Assembly (NCBI RefSeq): GCF_000374365.1
Contig: NZ_KB894142.1
Location: 1 to 60,519 of the forward strand
Length of the DNA stretch: 60,519 bases
Source of the DNA: Bacteroides gallinarum DSM 18171 = JCM 13658
Lineage (GTDB): Bacteria; Bacteroidota; Bacteroidia; Bacteroidales; Bacteroidaceae
Direction: 5' to 3'
Position 1 is the first letter of the stretch. Each line of letters starts with the position of its first letter. The notes under the pieces are model-generated. The model worked only from the letters and a program-made list of their open reading frames with translations, was not told the DNA's origin and ran no database searches. The position numbers were made by a program, and so were the translations under genes. This document shows, one piece after another, positions 25,367 through 34,706 of this stretch.

Positions 25367-27448
25367 ATGAAACATATATTCGCTATCATCCTCGGCCTGG
25401 CAGCCCTCTGTCAGCTACAAGCCCAGTCGTGGACAGCCGACAACGGCAACGGGACTTTCACCAACCCTCTGTTCTACGACGAATTCACCGACCCCGACCT
25501 GATACGCGTGGGAACGGATTACTATATGGTAGCCAGCTCCATGCACGCCATGCCCGGCCTGCCGTTGCTGCACTCCAAAGACCTGGTAAACTGGGAATTC
25601 GTAACATACATATTCGACAGACTCGATTTAGGCCCCGACTTCCACCTGGAAGGCGATAAAGGCATATACGGAAACGGGATATGGGCGCCTGCTATCCGCT
25701 ACCACAAAGGCACGTTCTATGTATTCGTCAACGTAAACGACCACGGCCTGCAAGTATTTTCCGCCCAAGACCCCGCCGGTCCCTGGACACACAAGAACAT
25801 GGGCGGCAGGATTTACGACCTGGGAATACTATTCGACGACGACGGCAAGATATATGCCGTGCACGGTTACGACGAAGTACGCCTGATTCAGCTCAAACCC
25901 GACTTCAGCGGTTATGTAGAAGGCAGCGAGAAAGTAATCATCCCCAAAGGCAGCGCCATGGGAGAAGGGCATCATTTCTACAAGATAGACGGGAAATACT
26001 ACATCATCAGTGCAGACTACGCACCCGTAGGCCGTATGCAATGCGCCCGCGCCGATAAAGTGGAAGGCCCGTACGAAACGGCAGTCATCAGCCACCGCGA
26101 AACCATGGGCACGCAACGCGGCTGGTGGTCGAACGAGTTCGGATTCTGGTCGGACATCCCCGATGAAGGAGACAAAATAACATTCACCGCCCCGAACCCG
26201 GATGCCTACTACGCCGTACCGCTTCATCAAGGCGGCATCGTAGACCTGCCCAACGGTGAATGGTGGGGCGTCTCGATGATGGATGTAAAGTCCGTAGGCC
26301 GCCTGACCTTCCTCTCTCCGGTTACATGGAAAGACGGCTGGCCGTTCTTCGGAATAGAGAACAACTTAGGACGCTCGCCCCGCACCTGGTTCAAGCCGGA
26401 TACAGGCATCGAAACAACTCCCCATACCACCTACGAACGCAATGACGACTTCTCCGGGAAAAAGCTGAAACCTATCTGGCAATGGAACCACCACCCTGTG
26501 GAGAAAAAATGGTCGCTGAAAAACGGAGCGCTGCGCTTGCATACGATGCCCGCCAAGAGCTTTATGCACGCCAAAAACTCGCTGACACAACGTACGGTCG
26601 GTCCCGAATCGAGTGCCACCGTAGAATTGAACACCCGCTCACTGAAGAAAGGCGACATAGCAGGACTGGGGCTGCTGAATGTCCCCTACTACTGGATAGG
26701 TGTATTGCGAACCGGTAAAGGAGACGTAATCCGCTTCTACGACCTGGTGGAGAACAAAGCAACCGACGAACCCGTTTCAGCGGAAAAAGTCTATTTCCGC
26801 GCCCACGGAGATTTCGACAGCGACCTTGCCGAACTGAGCTACAGCACCGACGGCAAAAACTTCAGGAAAATGGGGAGCAACCTGCGCCTGGCCTACCAGA
26901 TGAAAACCTTTCAAGGGGTGAGATTCGCCCCATTTGCCTACAACACGGAAGGGAAAGAAGGAGGATATGCAGAGTTCGACAATTTCGAACTCGAAGAACC
27001 GTTTGCCGACCGTTCCGCCAATCTGCCCGCCGGCAAAACGATTACCCTCAAAAACCTGGCGAACGGCACTCCCGTATGGACAAGCCCGCGCCGCATATTG
27101 CGCAATGCGGATACGGGAAGCAAAGAATACAACCCCGACGGCAGCCGGTTCAGGGTACACGACCGCGGAAAAGGCCGTGTAGCTTTAGAAGCAATGGACG
27201 GAAGCGGGTTCCTTACCGTTACGGGCGAAGGGCTTTCGGGAGACGTGCGCTTGGTAGACAAGGAAAGCGATGCCAGCCTGTTTATGTGGCAGGACATGCT
27301 CCGCAACCAGTGTATGCTGCTGTCGCTCAAGACCAACCGCTACGTAGGAACAGACGCACTTACCGGAGAACCGTACTCGGCCGACTGGCCTGGTTCGAAC
27401 CCTACGCGGACGAACGGAGCGGTATTCGAATGGGAAGTAGTACAATGA
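25367..27448 (+). CDS. GH43 enzyme with beta-xylosidase-type C-terminal sandwich and extra beta domain
   Basis: This 693-aa protein has a signal peptide (IFAIILGLAALCQLQAQ). The GH43 propeller has D42 (FTDPDL), D151 (YDLGIL) and E200 (MGEGHHF), typical of beta-xylosidase/arabinofuranosidase subfamilies. A concanavalin-like sandwich (about 360-545) that shapes the active site follows. A further ~145 residues after about 548 form an unassigned beta-rich module (ITLKNLANGTPVWTSP, LLSLKTNRYVGTDALTG) reminiscent of beta-trefoil carbohydrate-binding folds. This is the last gene of the run. It probably removes the final xylose or arabinose units from oligosaccharides produced upstream. Confidence 0.88.
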   Translation: MKHIFAIILGLAALCQLQAQSWTADNGNGTFTNPLFYDEFTDPDLIRVGTDYYMVASSMHAMPGLPLLHSKDLVNWEFVTYIFDRLDLGPDFHLEGDKGIYGNGIWAPAIRYHKGTFYVFVNVNDHGLQVFSAQDPAGPWTHKNMGGRIYDLGILFDDDGKIYAVHGYDEVRLIQLKPDFSGYVEGSEKVIIPKGSAMGEGHHFYKIDGKYYIISADYAPVGRMQCARADKVEGPYETAVISHRETMGTQRGWWSNEFGFWSDIPDEGDKITFTAPNPDAYYAVPLHQGGIVDLPNGEWWGVSMMDVKSVGRLTFLSPVTWKDGWPFFGIENNLGRSPRTWFKPDTGIETTPHTTYERNDDFSGKKLKPIWQWNHHPVEKKWSLKNGALRLHTMPAKSFMHAKNSLTQRTVGPESSATVELNTRSLKKGDIAGLGLLNVPYYWIGVLRTGKGDVIRFYDLVENKATDEPVSAEKVYFRAHGDFDSDLAELSYSTDGKNFRKMGSNLRLAYQMKTFQGVRFAPFAYNTEGKEGGYAEFDNFELEEPFADRSANLPAGKTITLKNLANGTPVWTSPRRILRNADTGSKEYNPDGSRFRVHDRGKGRVALEAMDGSGFLTVTGEGLSGDVRLVDKESDASLFMWQDMLRNQCMLLSLKTNRYVGTDALTGEPYSADWPGSNPTRTNGAVFEWEVVQ

Positions 27449-27460
27449 CGTAAACCGGTA

Positions 27461-27572
27461 AAATCCGTCCCACGGAACAAAAAGATTTATCTTACGGGAC
27501 GAAAAAAATCATCCCACGGGACAAATTTATCCGTCCCGCGGGATGATTTTCGTTATCTCATGAGACGGATTT
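27461..27572. terminator. nested palindrome array, bidirectional terminator between convergent genes
   Basis: An inner hairpin pairs 27505-27522 with 27533-27550 (18 bp, one mismatch, 10-nt loop, ending in TTTT). An outer stem pairs AAATCCGTC (27461-27469) with GACGGATTT (27564-27572). Variants of the short palindrome core CCCACGGG/CCCGCGGG and CTCATGAG repeat about every 30 bp. The array sits between the last GH43 gene (+) and the MFS gene (-) and can terminate in both directions. Its repeat structure is more elaborate than a plain terminator. Confidence 0.7.
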
Positions 27573-27632
27573 ATCGCGGTCGGAGAAGAACGCGATGCAC
27601 TCCGAAAGCCGTTACCGGCGGCATACGTCCAC

Positions 27633-28847
27633 TTATACCTGCCGCTTCTTCAAATCCGGCAGGAAGCACGCCACCAACCCCAGCAAAGGCATGAACCCAC
27701 ATACATTATAGACCGCCTCGATGCCGAACCTATCCGCCATGCCGCCCAGCACCGCCGAAGCAATACCCGCAATGCCGAAGGCAAAACCGAAGAACAGCCC
27801 GGAAATCAGCCCTAACTTATTGGGCAGCAATTCCTGCGCATACAGCAATATGGCAGGGAAAGCGGAAGACAGCATGAAACCTACGCAGAAACTAAGCACC
27901 ACCGTACCCGCAAGTCCCGCATGGGGCATCAGCAAGCTAAACGGCGCCGTACCGAGAATGGAAGCCCAGATAACGTACTTGCGCCCTATCCTGTCGCCCA
28001 CCGGACCGCCTACCAAAGTACCTATGGCAGTGGCTACCAGGAACACAAACAGAAATAACTGCGAGTCCTGAATACTGACGCCGAACTTATGAATGAGGTA
28101 GAATGTATAGTAACTCGTAAGGCTTGCCATATAGATGTATTTGGAGAAGATAAGCACCAGCAAGACGGTAATGGCGAAAACCGTCATCCGGGCAGGTAGC
28201 GGACGTTCCGCCTCCTTCCGCACCAGCAACGGACGCCGCTTGATATGATTGAGATAAGAGCGATACCAACGGGAAACGGGCAACATCACCAGGATAGCCG
28301 CCACCGCGAAGATTGCGAACAGTACGATATGATGCCTGCCGTACGGAGCCACCAACAGCGCTACCAGCAACGGTCCCAACGCACCGCCCAGGTTGCCGCC
28401 CACCTGAAAGAGCGACTGCGCCAGTCCGCGCTTGCCCCCGGAAGCCAGGAAGGTAATGCGCGATGCTTCGGGATGCAACACGGAGGAACCAATGCCCACC
28501 ACAAAAACAGAAGCCAGCAGCCAATACAGATTGGTGGCGAACGACAAATTCAGAATGCCCGCCAGCGTAAAGCACATCCCCAACGGCAACGACCAGGCAA
28601 TGGGGCGTTTATCGAAAACCAGCCCCATTAACGGCTGGAACACGGAAGCCGACATCTGGTAAACCAGCGTAATCAAGCCTACCTGTGCAAAGCTCAACGA
28701 CAAATCCTGCTTGAACAAGGGATACACAGCCGCAATAACGGACTGGAGCAAATCGTTCAGGCAATGCGAAGCGCTCAACGCAATCAATATGGGGAAAGCA
28801 ATTCTGCCGACCGGAGGTCTTGGGGTTGATGTCATTCTAATTATCAT
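27633..28847 (-). CDS. MFS transporter, fosmidomycin-resistance (Fsr)-like
   Basis: This 404-aa inner-membrane protein has 12 predicted transmembrane helices. The Fsr-type signature HCLNDLLQSVIAAVYPLFK lies in helix 1, where an N-D pair is characteristic of the family, and a second block GSSVLHPEASRITFLASGGKRG lies near helix 4 (cited in part). Fsr-type MFS proteins export small drugs or metabolites with proton antiport; the physiological substrate here is unknown. A second ATG at 28835 is a possible start. It is divergent from pheS with 147 bp between them. Confidence 0.85.
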   Translation of the reverse strand: MIIRMTSTPRPPVGRIAFPILIALSASHCLNDLLQSVIAAVYPLFKQDLSLSFAQVGLITLVYQMSASVFQPLMGLVFDKRPIAWSLPLGMCFTLAGILNLSFATNLYWLLASVFVVGIGSSVLHPEASRITFLASGGKRGLAQSLFQVGGNLGGALGPLLVALLVAPYGRHHIVLFAIFAVAAILVMLPVSRWYRSYLNHIKRRPLLVRKEAERPLPARMTVFAITVLLVLIFSKYIYMASLTSYYTFYLIHKFGVSIQDSQLFLFVFLVATAIGTLVGGPVGDRIGRKYVIWASILGTAPFSLLMPHAGLAGTVVLSFCVGFMLSSAFPAILLYAQELLPNKLGLISGLFFGFAFGIAGIASAVLGGMADRFGIEAVYNVCGFMPLLGLVACFLPDLKKRQV

Positions 28848-28947
28848 TTATTGAAACCGGGTGCAAAGGTACGCAAAGTATTCCGAGATAGTCCGGGTTA
28901 ATAAAAAATAATATGCAGCGATTGAAGGCAAAACAATGATAAAATTG

Positions 28948-28955
28948 TATCTTTG
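28948..28955 (+). promoter_or_regulatory. -7 promoter box TATCTTTG of pheS
   Basis: Perfect match to the Bacteroides TAnnTTTG box, 39 bp before the pheS start, in the MFS-pheS divergent gap. Confidence 0.65.
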
Positions 28956-28994
28956 CACCGTTTTATGCATTAAGGAATAAATAACGACAACGAT

Positions 28995-30029
28995 ATGATA
29001 GCTAAAATCAACGAGCTTCTGCAAGAAGTGGAAGCACTGAAAGCCGCTAACGCCGAGGAACTGGAAGCACTGCGCATCAAGTATCTCAGCAAGAAAGGAG
29101 CCATTAACGAACTAATGGCGGACTTCCGTAACGTACCTGCCGAGCTCAAGAAGGAAGTGGGTATGCGCCTGAACGAACTCAAGAACAAAGCGCAGGAAAA
29201 AATCAGTACCCTGAAAGAGCAATTCGAGAGCCAGGATAACGGTTGCGACGACCTCGACCTCACCCGTTCGGCTTATCCCGTGAAACTCGGTACACGCCAC
29301 CCGCTCAGTATCGTAAAGAACGAAATCATCGATATATTCGCCCGTATGGGCTTCAACATCGCCGACGGCCCGGAGGTGGAGGACGACTGGCACGTATTCT
29401 CAGCCATGAACTTCGCCGAAGACCACCCGGCACGCGACATGCAGGATACCTTCTTCATCGAAAGCAATGCCGAGAACGTATCGCACAACATCATCCTGCG
29501 CACGCATACATCCAGCGTACAAAGCCGTGTCATGGAGACTACGGAACCGCCTATTCGCGTACTCTGCCCGGGACGTGTGTACCGCAACGAAGCTATCAGC
29601 TATCGTGCGCACGCATTCTTCCACCAGGTAGAGGCACTGGTTATAGACCGCAACGTATCATTCACCGACTTGAAGCAGGCTTTGCTGCTCTTTGCCCGGG
29701 AAATGTTCGGCAAGGATACCCAAATCCGTCTCCGCCCTTCGTACTTCCCGTTTACGGAACCGAGTGCCGAAATGGACATCAGTTGCAATATCTGCGGCGG
29801 TAAGGGATGTCCCTTCTGCAAAGGAACGGGCTGGGTGGAAATCTTAGGCTGCGGCATGGTAGACCCCAACGTATTGGAGTTGAACGGAATAGACAGCAAG
29901 GTGTACAGCGGCTACGCTTTAGGCATGGGCATAGAGCGCATCGCCAACCTGAAATACCGTGTAAACGACCTGCGCCTATTCTCTGAAAACGATACACGCT
30001 TCCTGAAAGAATTCGAAGCGGCTTATTAA
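28995..30029 (+). CDS. pheS: phenylalanyl-tRNA synthetase alpha subunit
   Basis: This 344-aa protein is the catalytic alpha subunit of class II PheRS, which charges tRNA-Phe in an alpha2-beta2 tetramer. The N-terminal ~85 residues form the coiled-coil arm that contacts tRNA. Class II motif 2 is seen in PPIRVLCPGRVYRNEAIS and motif 3 in ALGMGIERIANLKY; HAFFHQVEALVID is also diagnostic. Length matches the family. The beta subunit gene is not adjacent, which is common in Bacteroidetes. A good promoter box lies at 28948-28955. Confidence 0.97.
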   Translation: MIAKINELLQEVEALKAANAEELEALRIKYLSKKGAINELMADFRNVPAELKKEVGMRLNELKNKAQEKISTLKEQFESQDNGCDDLDLTRSAYPVKLGTRHPLSIVKNEIIDIFARMGFNIADGPEVEDDWHVFSAMNFAEDHPARDMQDTFFIESNAENVSHNIILRTHTSSVQSRVMETTEPPIRVLCPGRVYRNEAISYRAHAFFHQVEALVIDRNVSFTDLKQALLLFAREMFGKDTQIRLRPSYFPFTEPSAEMDISCNICGGKGCPFCKGTGWVEILGCGMVDPNVLELNGIDSKVYSGYALGMGIERIANLKYRVNDLRLFSENDTRFLKEFEAAY

Positions 30030-30251
30030 TAGGCGGAACCGCGTTCCAACGCCCGGCAAAGGCGTATCGAAGAAAGGCGGTTTACTGTTACATATATATA
30101 AGGTAGGGATTATACGGATTTCCATAAGCTCCCCAAAAGCGTATCCGCAGTATTCCGTATAGTTCGTACCTGAAAGAAAAACAGAAGGCGCATCCTGGCA
30201 CGCCCTTTGCGGCGGCAAAAGATGCAGCCTTCTCTTATAACTCTTTGTATT

Positions 30252-31448
30252 ATGAAAGATAGGCTCGTAACTCCCAGCTATTGCTTTATTCTCGCAGCCA
30301 ACTTTCTGCTGTACTTCGGCTTTTGGCTATTGATACCCGTATTGCCTTTCTATCTGTCCGAGGTGTTCAGTGCCGGAAACTCCACTATCGGTATCATCCT
30401 GTCCTGTTATACGGTGGCTGCCTTGTGCATCCGCCCGTTCTCCGGTTATTTACTGGACAGTTTCGCCCGTAAACCTCTGTACCTGCTGGCTTACTTTATC
30501 TTCATGACGATGTTTGCCGGGTACATCATTGCCGGGTCGCTGGTACTGTTCATCCTGTTCCGCATCATACACGGCGTATCGTTCGGTATGGTAACGGTAG
30601 GCGGAAATACGGTAGTCATCGACATCATGCCTTCATCGCGGCGCGGAGAAGGACTGGGCTATTACGGGCTCTCCAATAACATAGCAATGGCTGTGGGGCC
30701 GATGTCCGGCTTGTTCCTGCACGACGCGGGCATGAGCTACACCACCATTTTCTGCTGTTCGCTGGGTTCCTGCATCGCCGGCTTTATCTGCGCCTCGCTG
30801 GTAAAGACCCCGTACAAGCCGCCGGTGAAACGCGAACCGATTTCGCTCGACCGTTTTATCCTGCTCAAAGGCATCCCTGCGGGTATCAGCCTGCTATTAT
30901 TATCCATTCCTTATGGAATGACCACCAATTACGTTGCCATGTACGCCAGGGAAATCGGTATCAATGCGACTACCGGCTTTTTCTTTACTTTCATGGCGGT
31001 GGGCATGGCTATCTCCCGCATCTTCTCCGGTAAGATTGTAGACAGGGGAAAAATAACGCAGGTCATTTCGGCAGGGTTATACATCGTGGTATTCAGTTTT
31101 TTCCTGCTCTCGGCATGTGTCTATATCATCGAGTGGAACAGTATGGCATGCAATATCATCTTCTTTACCGTGGCGCTGCTGCTCGGCATAGGTTTCGGCA
31201 TCATGTTCCCGGCTTACAATACGCTGTTCGTAAACCTCGCACCCAACAACCAGCGGGGTACGGCAACCTCTACCTATCTTACCTCATGGGATGTGGGGAT
31301 AGGTATCGGCATGCTGGCAGGCGGATACATTGCGGAAGTCAGCACCTTCGACAAGGCTTACCTTTTCGGAGCCTGCCTTACAATCGTTTCCATGCTTTAC
31401 TTCAACGGCAAAGTCACTCCCCATTACCATAAAAACAAACTACGATGA
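30252..31448 (+). CDS. MFS transporter
   Basis: This is a 12-TM major facilitator protein of about 398 aa. The upstream in-frame ATG at 30207 would add 15 non-hydrophobic residues, but MKDRLVTPSYCF at 30252 is the normal beginning for this family and is preferred. RPFSGYLLDSFARKPLY is the conserved cytoplasmic loop 2-3 motif A (G-x-x-x-D-x-x-x-R-K). The substrate is unknown. Its stop overlaps the start of nth by 4 bp (ATGA), so translation of the two is probably coupled. Composition is like the core genome around it. Confidence 0.85.
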   Translation: MKDRLVTPSYCFILAANFLLYFGFWLLIPVLPFYLSEVFSAGNSTIGIILSCYTVAALCIRPFSGYLLDSFARKPLYLLAYFIFMTMFAGYIIAGSLVLFILFRIIHGVSFGMVTVGGNTVVIDIMPSSRRGEGLGYYGLSNNIAMAVGPMSGLFLHDAGMSYTTIFCCSLGSCIAGFICASLVKTPYKPPVKREPISLDRFILLKGIPAGISLLLLSIPYGMTTNYVAMYAREIGINATTGFFFTFMAVGMAISRIFSGKIVDRGKITQVISAGLYIVVFSFFLLSACVYIIEWNSMACNIIFFTVALLLGIGFGIMFPAYNTLFVNLAPNNQRGTATSTYLTSWDVGIGIGMLAGGYIAEVSTFDKAYLFGACLTIVSMLYFNGKVTPHYHKNKLR

Positions 31449-32107
31449 GAAAGAAAGAACGTTACGAAAAGATACTCGCCTGGTTCAGGGAAAACCGCCC
31501 TGTGGCAGAAACCGAGTTGCATTACGACAATCCGTACGAACTGCTCATTGCGGTAATTCTTTCCGCACAATGCACGGACAAGCGGGTCAATATGATAACC
31601 CCCGCCCTTTACCGGGACTTCCCCACTCCCGAAGTGCTTGCCGCTGCCACGCCGGAAGTGGTGTACGAATACATACGCAGCGTGTCCTACCCCAACAACA
31701 AGGCAAAGCATCTTGTGGGCATGGCGAGAATGCTGGTGAAAGACTTTAACAGCCAAGTGCCCGACACGCTGGAGGAACTCGTAAAACTTCCCGGCGTAGG
31801 ACGCAAAACGGCCAACGTAATCCAGTCGGTCGCCTACAACAAGGCTGCCATGGCGGTGGATACCCATGTGTTCCGTGTGAGCCACCGTTTGGGGCTGGTG
31901 TCCGATAAATGCACCACCCCGTTCAGCGTGGAGAAAGAGCTGGTACAGTACATTCCGGAAGCGGAGCTTGCCATTGCACACCACTGGCTTATCCTGCACG
32001 GACGGTATGTATGCCAGGCACGTACCCCCCAATGTGACAACTGCGGTTTGCAATTGATGTGCAAATATTACTGCCGGAAGTATAAAGTTAAGCAAAGAGA
32101 GCGGTGA
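31445..32107 (+). CDS. nth: endonuclease III
   Basis: This 220-aa base-excision repair enzyme removes oxidised pyrimidines and cuts the abasic site. It has the helix-hairpin-helix LPGVGRKTANVI with catalytic lysine K121 and the catalytic aspartate D139 (VDTHVFRV). The 4Fe-4S cluster is bound by C190-X6-C197-X2-C200-X5-C206. Length and all key residues fit the family. It overlaps the preceding MFS gene by 4 bp. Confidence 0.97.
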   Translation: MRKKERYEKILAWFRENRPVAETELHYDNPYELLIAVILSAQCTDKRVNMITPALYRDFPTPEVLAAATPEVVYEYIRSVSYPNNKAKHLVGMARMLVKDFNSQVPDTLEELVKLPGVGRKTANVIQSVAYNKAAMAVDTHVFRVSHRLGLVSDKCTTPFSVEKELVQYIPEAELAIAHHWLILHGRYVCQARTPQCDNCGLQLMCKYYCRKYKVKQRER

Positions 32108-32155
32108 AGGGGAAGAATAAATAATGATTTCATAGCGAAAAAAAGAAATAAATAC

Positions 32156-32163
32156 TAACTTTG
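32156..32163 (+). promoter_or_regulatory. -7 promoter box TAACTTTG of pgk
   Basis: Consensus Bacteroides box 48 bp before the pgk start; the only candidate in the 104-bp gap after nth. Confidence 0.6.
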
Positions 32164-32211
32164 CCGTCACGAAACGAAAACGGTAACACTTTTAAATAAA
32201 AATAGAGTATT

Positions 32212-33468
32212 ATGACAATTGACCAATTTAACTTTGCCGGAAAAAAGGCATTCGTCCGTGTGGACTTCAATGTGCCCCTGGATGAAAACTTCAACATTAC
32301 AGACGATACCCGTATGCGTGCCGCTCTTCCTACACTGAAGAAGATTTTGGCCGACGGTGGCAGTATTATCATCGGTTCTCACCTCGGCCGTCCGAAAGGT
32401 GCAACCGACAAGTTCTCTTTGAAGCACATCCTGAAACATTTGTCGGAGCTGCTGGGTGTTGAGGTACAGTTTGCTAACGACTGTATGGGCGAGGAAGCTG
32501 CTGTAAAGGCTGCCGCCCTGCAACCGGGTGAAGTGCTGTTGCTCGAAAACCTCCGTTTCTATGCCGAAGAAGAAGGCAAGCCGCGCGGCCTGGCCGAAGA
32601 CGCAACCGACGAAGAAAAGAAGGCTGCCAAAGCTGCCGTTAAGGAAAGCCAGAAAGAATTCACCAAGAAACTGGCTTCTTATGCCGACTGCTATGTAAAC
32701 GACGCATTCGGTACTGCCCACCGTGCACACGCTTCTACGGCATTGATTGCTAAACACTTCGATAAAGACCACAAGATGTTCGGTTACCTTATGGAGAAAG
32801 AAGTGAAAGCCGTAGACAAGGTGCTGAACGACATCAAACGTCCGTTCACCGCTATCATGGGCGGCTCCAAGGTTTCTTCCAAAATCGAAATCATCGAAAA
32901 CCTGCTGAACAAGGTGGATAACCTGATTATCACCGGCGGTATGACTTATACCTTCACCAAAGCCCAGGGCGGTAAAATCGGTCTTTCTATCTGCGAAGAC
33001 GATAAATTGGATTTGGCTCTCGACCTGCTGAAGAAAGCAAAGGAAAAAGGCGTGAACCTCGTATTGGCCGTAGACGCCAAGATTGCCGACTCCTTCTCCA
33101 ATGACGCCAACACCAAGTTCTGCAAGGTAAACGAAATACCCGACGGCTGGGAAGGCCTGGATATAGGTCCCGAAACGGAAAAGATTTTCGCCGAGGTTAT
33201 CAAGAACTCCAAGACTATCCTTTGGAACGGTCCTACGGGCGTATTCGAGTTCGAAAACTTCACTCACGGCTCACGCTCGGTAGGTGAAGCTATCGTAGAG
33301 GCAACCAAGAACGGTGCATTCTCACTCGTAGGCGGCGGCGACTCCGTAGCTTGCGTCAACAAGTTCGGTCTGGCAAACGGCGTTTCTTATGTTTCTACCG
33401 GTGGCGGTGCATTGCTCGAGGCAATCGAAGGAAAAGTTCTTCCGGGTATCGCTGCTATCAACGAATAA
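32212..33468 (+). CDS. pgk: phosphoglycerate kinase
   Basis: This 418-aa glycolytic enzyme transfers phosphate between 1,3-bisphosphoglycerate and ADP. The N-terminal signature [19 protein letters not shown] and the substrate-loop sequences SHLGRPKG and [14 protein letters not shown] are present. The C-terminal nucleotide-binding part includes [22 protein letters not shown] and [12 protein letters not shown]. Length and motifs are standard. It appears monocistronic with its own promoter box, and a weak hairpin with a long T-run follows. GC-rich, optimised codons suggest high expression. Confidence 0.98.
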   Translation: MTIDQFNFAGKKAFVRVDFNVPLDENFNITDDTRMRAALPTLKKILADGGSIIIGSHLGRPKGATDKFSLKHILKHLSELLGVEVQFANDCMGEEAAVKAAALQPGEVLLLENLRFYAEEEGKPRGLAEDATDEEKKAAKAAVKESQKEFTKKLASYADCYVNDAFGTAHRAHASTALIAKHFDKDHKMFGYLMEKEVKAVDKVLNDIKRPFTAIMGGSKVSSKIEIIENLLNKVDNLIITGGMTYTFTKAQGGKIGLSICEDDKLDLALDLLKKAKEKGVNLVLAVDAKIADSFSNDANTKFCKVNEIPDGWEGLDIGPETEKIFAEVIKNSKTILWNGPTGVFEFENFTHGSRSVGEAIVEATKNGAFSLVGGGDSVACVNKFGLANGVSYVSTGGGALLEAIEGKVLPGIAAINE

Positions 33469-33490
33469 AAAGAATCCAATTCATACAAAA

Positions 33491-33525
33491 GGCAGCTCTT
33501 TGAAAAAAGGGTTGCTTTTTTTTTA
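33491..33525 (+). terminator. terminator after pgk
   Basis: GCAGCTCTTT and AAAGGGTTGC form an imperfect stem around GAAA, followed by nine or more T, 23 bp after the pgk stop. Confidence 0.6.
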
Positions 33526-33541
33526 ATCATACACTCAACAC

Positions 33542-34567
33542 ATGAAACGAATTCTACTATCCTGCTTTCTTCTTCTCTCCGCATATGCGCTAAAAGCCCA
33601 GGATGCCTGCCTGAACGATGTAGTGAATACACTGAAAGAGCGAATCAGCCTGTCCGGTTACGCCCAGGTGGGATACACCTACGACGATGCCGGCGAAAAA
33701 GCCAGCAATACCTTCGACATCAAGCGGGTGATATTCATGGCACGCGGCAAGATTACCGATAAATGGTCGTGTTACTTCATGTACAGCTTCGCCAATACCG
33801 GGAAGATACTGGAAGCCTATACGGAATACCAGTTCCTTCCCCAGCTCACCGCCCGCATCGGGCAATTCAAAACGATGTACACTATCGAAAATCCCATGTC
33901 TCCCTGCTTCGTGGAACTGATTAACTGTTATTCGCAAGCCGTCAATTACCTGGCAGGTATCAACGGAAGCGACCCCCTGTACGGTTCGAACAGCGGCCGC
34001 GACATGGGAATCCTTATCTACGGCGACCTTTTCAGGAAAAAGCTGAGCTACAACCTTGCCGTTATGAACGGGCAAGGTATCAACCTGAAAGACAAAAACA
34101 ACCAAAAAGACATAGTAGGCAGCCTAATGCTTCACCCGCTGGAATGGCTGTCGGTGGGCGGCTCGTTCGTCAAAGGCAAGGGATGCGCCGTAGCTGCATC
34201 ATCCGTCAATCCGAATATAGCCGTAGGCGACAGTTACACGCGCAACCGTTGGTCGGCAGGCGCCACTATCCAGACAAAACCTGTAAGCGTGCGCACCGAA
34301 TACCTCGCCGGCAAGGACGGGCATGTAAAGAGCGACGGATATTACGCAACCGCATCCGTGCACGTACTTCCCAAATTCGATGTCATAGCCTCCTACGATT
34401 ACTTCAATCAGGATAAAGCGCAGGATTACAAACAGACCAATTACGTGGCGGGAGTACAGTGGTGGTTCTATCCCAAATGCCGCCTCCAAGCGCAGTACAC
34501 CTACTGCAATCCCCACAAGGGAGAAGGCTCCAACCTGTTGCAGGCGCAGTTGCAGGTTCGCTTCTGA
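33542..34567 (+). CDS. OprO/OprP-type porin
   Basis: This 341-aa protein has a signal peptide (ILLSCFLLLSAYALKAQ) and a series of amphipathic strands ending in LLQAQLQVRF with the terminal phenylalanine of outer-membrane barrels. Blocks SLSGYAQVGYTYDD, FDIKRVIFMARGKITDKW, LTARIGQFKTMYTIENPMSP and SGRDMGILIYG match the phosphate-selective porin O/P family in Bacteroidetes. Despite the family name, true selectivity for phosphate is unproven here. It follows pgk closely but has its own start region. Confidence 0.85.
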   Translation: MKRILLSCFLLLSAYALKAQDACLNDVVNTLKERISLSGYAQVGYTYDDAGEKASNTFDIKRVIFMARGKITDKWSCYFMYSFANTGKILEAYTEYQFLPQLTARIGQFKTMYTIENPMSPCFVELINCYSQAVNYLAGINGSDPLYGSNSGRDMGILIYGDLFRKKLSYNLAVMNGQGINLKDKNNQKDIVGSLMLHPLEWLSVGGSFVKGKGCAVAASSVNPNIAVGDSYTRNRWSAGATIQTKPVSVRTEYLAGKDGHVKSDGYYATASVHVLPKFDVIASYDYFNQDKAQDYKQTNYVAGVQWWFYPKCRLQAQYTYCNPHKGEGSNLLQAQLQVRF

Positions 34568-34667
34568 GTACCGGCTTCCGGTTACTTACTACCTGCAAGC
34601 CAAGCGATAACTTCTCCCACTCTTACAAACGGTTAGAAATACATCGAACATTTTGGCATTCTTTTTG

Positions 34668-34675
34668 TACATTTG
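34668..34675 (+). promoter_or_regulatory. -7 promoter box TACATTTG of the TPR gene
   Basis: TAnnTTTG match 31 bp before the start codon of the TPR protein; the -33 element is not clear. Confidence 0.5.
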
Positions 34676-34706
34676 TTGAGTATAACCACTTAAAGAATAC
34701 AATTTC

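Noticed and set aside
32167..33267. 366-codon minus-strand frame
   Set aside because: Lies wholly opposite pgk, which is unmistakable; strong codon bias explains the open frame.
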